From Acanthaster planci (taxonomy: Eukaryota; Echinodermata; Asteroidea; Valvatida; Acanthasteridae), in NCBI RefSeq assembly GCF_001949145.1, contig NW_019091551.1, positions 111,795-130,642 on the forward strand: a DNA stretch of 18,848 nt. The letters are read 5' to 3'. Position numbers and translations under genes: made by a program. Below the pieces are notes generated by a model that was not told the DNA's origin, did not search any database, and saw only the letters and a list, made by a program, of their open reading frames with translations. Shown piece by piece: positions 18,065-18,848 of this stretch (position 1 is its first letter; each line of letters starts with the position of its first letter).

Positions 18065-18337
18065 ATGGAGCACGCCAAGAAGATTGTTTTGATTCCCCAC
18101 GAGACCTTAAACCGGTTACAAGCAGCTAGACGACTCGAACAAACCCCCATCACTAGAGTCGTGCACGGACTGGACTCTGAAATGAGACGGCATCTGGAGA
18201 GGCAAGATATAGGAGCAGAAGAAAAATTAAAACTGTACCACCAGACCCTGGGAAAGTACATGCAGTATAACAAACAGAAAAATTCCCATGACATTGACTC
18301 TGGAATCGAAATCATCGGACCACCCCCCTCGCCTTGA
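18065..18337 (+). CDS. Small conserved Polinton ORF of unknown function
   Basis: It is 90 residues, beginning MEHAKKIVLIPHETLNRLQ, with LDSEMRRHLERQDIGAEEKL and LYHQTLGKYMQYN following. Polintons and adintoviruses of many invertebrates have an ORF that begins this way just after the basic core protein; no function is known to me. The start lies 5 bp after the TAA of the preceding gene when that gene is read in its tail frame. The C terminus (SGIEIIGPPPSP) is proline-rich. In related elements the protein is usually longer, and open sequence in the other two frames to about 18600 (acidic, then lysine-rich) may be its displaced C-terminal part. So this may be a truncated version. Confidence 0.65.
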   Translation: MEHAKKIVLIPHETLNRLQAARRLEQTPITRVVHGLDSEMRRHLERQDIGAEEKLKLYHQTLGKYMQYNKQKNSHDIDSGIEIIGPPPSP

Positions 18338-18350
18338 AAAACAAACGGGT
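18338..18350 (+). repeat. 13-base word after the small ORF stop (copy 2)
   Basis: This copy is identical to 16894-16906 and lies directly after the TGA at 18335-18337. Confidence 0.5.
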
Positions 18351-18624
18351 AAGATCACATCCGATTCATTCAGCTTAGAAAGAGAACTCCCCAAACTGGA
18401 TCCTGAGGAAGGAGTGGAAGAAAAAAACTTTGCCACCACTGCGCCCGACAGAGATGAAGATTCGGGCTGTCCTCTTTATTTGCAGAAGCTTAGCATCTAC
18501 CAGATGCGTCCCCCAGCAGGCCTGAGTTTGGAAAGCTGCGTAAAAAGAAGGGGAAGGGGAAGAAAGCCGGACGGCCTGCCACTACCTGTATGAAATTGAC
18601 ACCATATTGAGCACCGTGACCTTC
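18351..18624 (+). pseudogene. Possible displaced C-terminal part of the preceding small ORF
   Basis: One frame open to 18593 has an acidic, serine-rich stretch (DSFSLERELPKLDPEEGVEE). Near 18528 another frame gives a short lysine- and glycine-rich stretch (KLRKKKGKGKKAGRP) that stops near 18610. Acidic linker followed by a basic tail is plausible for a virion protein but not diagnostic. It could also be a separate, broken gene. Confidence 0.3.
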
Positions 18625-18657
18625 TGAACCAAGCTCATTTTTAAGTCGCTCTTCATC

Positions 18658-18848
18658 ATGGATTGTTGTCCTCCAAGACAACAGTGCAGAATCGGCAACA
18701 TATTAAAACGGTGCGCTGTGTACTGTTGTGTTGCCGCAGCACGCTCATCATTGAACACCGCGAGAGTACGGATGGGAGAGACATACCTGAAAAAAGTGTA
18801 TTATGACCCAAAACATCCCGCAGCATTCGGTGGTGTAGAGGCTGTTTA
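18658..18848 (+). CDS. Polinton integrase (retroviral rve type), N-terminal end, cut by the window edge
   Basis: The integrase inserts the element by a DDE reaction. Only the first 63 codons are present. The ATG at 18658 is followed by a Cys-rich leader (CC, C, C, CC within 25 residues), then MGETYLKKVYYDPKHPAAF and GGVEAV at the window end. YYDPKHPAxFGGV is the well-known start of the Polinton/Maverick integrase. The true start could be the internal Met of MGETYL (18772), which would place the Cys-rich leader outside the protein. The catalytic core is beyond the window. It is on the same strand as the polymerase and ATPase and lies about 320 bp after the small ORF. Confidence 0.83.
   Translation, partial: MDCCPPRQQCRIGNILKRCAVYCCVAAARSSLNTARVRMGETYLKKVYYDPKHPAAFGGVEAV

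Larger units (their letters stand above)
14757..18848 (+). mobile_element. Polinton/Maverick (adintovirus-like) element, partial
   Basis: Protein-primed DNA polymerase B, an A32/FtsK-like packaging ATPase and a retroviral-type integrase on one strand define this class of 15-20 kb virus-like transposons. Only about 4 kb is present; capsid genes and protease are not in the window and would be expected to the right. The left end lacks a visible terminal inverted repeat and the polymerase start, so it is either truncated or decayed. Genes are tightly packed (gaps of 5-110 bp), unlike the rest of the window. Confidence 0.88.

Noticed and set aside
1-18848. CRISPR arrays, tRNA or rRNA genes
   Set aside because: No regularly spaced repeats and no cloverleaf or rRNA sequence were seen by eye; a covariance-model scan would be needed to exclude tRNA fragments.

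Overview
The window looks like nuclear DNA of an invertebrate animal, most likely a marine species (an amphioxus-like or echinoderm-like deuterostome is my guess, not proven). The reasons are one clear exon of a cationic amino-acid transporter with consensus splice sites, many TACATGTA and AGGCCTAC words, and a dense mix of ISL2EU/Harbinger-like, DIRS-type and Polinton/adintovirus-type elements. No bacterial operon layout, rRNA, tRNA or CRISPR array was seen.

Layout. 1-593: no gene. 594-3543: remains of an ISL2EU/Harbinger-like DNA transposon with two convergent genes. A THAP-domain plus DDE transposase lies on the + strand (594-2362). A SWIM/YqaJ/PHD accessory protein lies on the - strand (3543-2646). 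Both are broken. 3648-3798 and 4541-4747 are two short inverted-repeat elements. 4965-5285 is a tandemly doubled repeat; a reverse-complement relative lies at 10720-10905. 5689-9001 is a decayed DIRS-like tyrosine-recombinase retrotransposon on the - strand (gag, RT, RNase H, recombinase). 9310-10135 (-) is a broken gene of unknown family for a glycosylated protein with a C-terminal hydrophobic segment. 11175-11486 is another terminal-inverted-repeat element. 11796-12101 (+) is the intact SLC7/CAT exon. 12201-12479 is a fold-back MITE with TA target duplications. 13459-13656 holds a cluster of nuclear-receptor, E-box and ETS-like words. 13954-14291 (-) holds two short overlapping open stretches of possible host origin. 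From about 14757 to the window end is one side of a Polinton/Maverick (adintovirus-like) element, all on the + strand. It carries a broken protein-primed DNA polymerase B, an intact packaging ATPase, a frameshifted small basic virion protein, a small conserved ORF and the start of a retroviral-type integrase cut by the window edge.

How it fits together. The genes belong to separate mobile elements and one host gene, so there is no single pathway. The Polinton block is the youngest-looking autonomous element: ATPase, small ORF and integrase start are open, while the polymerase has several breaks. The least explained items are the - strand membrane-protein remnant at 9.3-10.1 kb and a 13-base word found directly after two Polinton stop codons.
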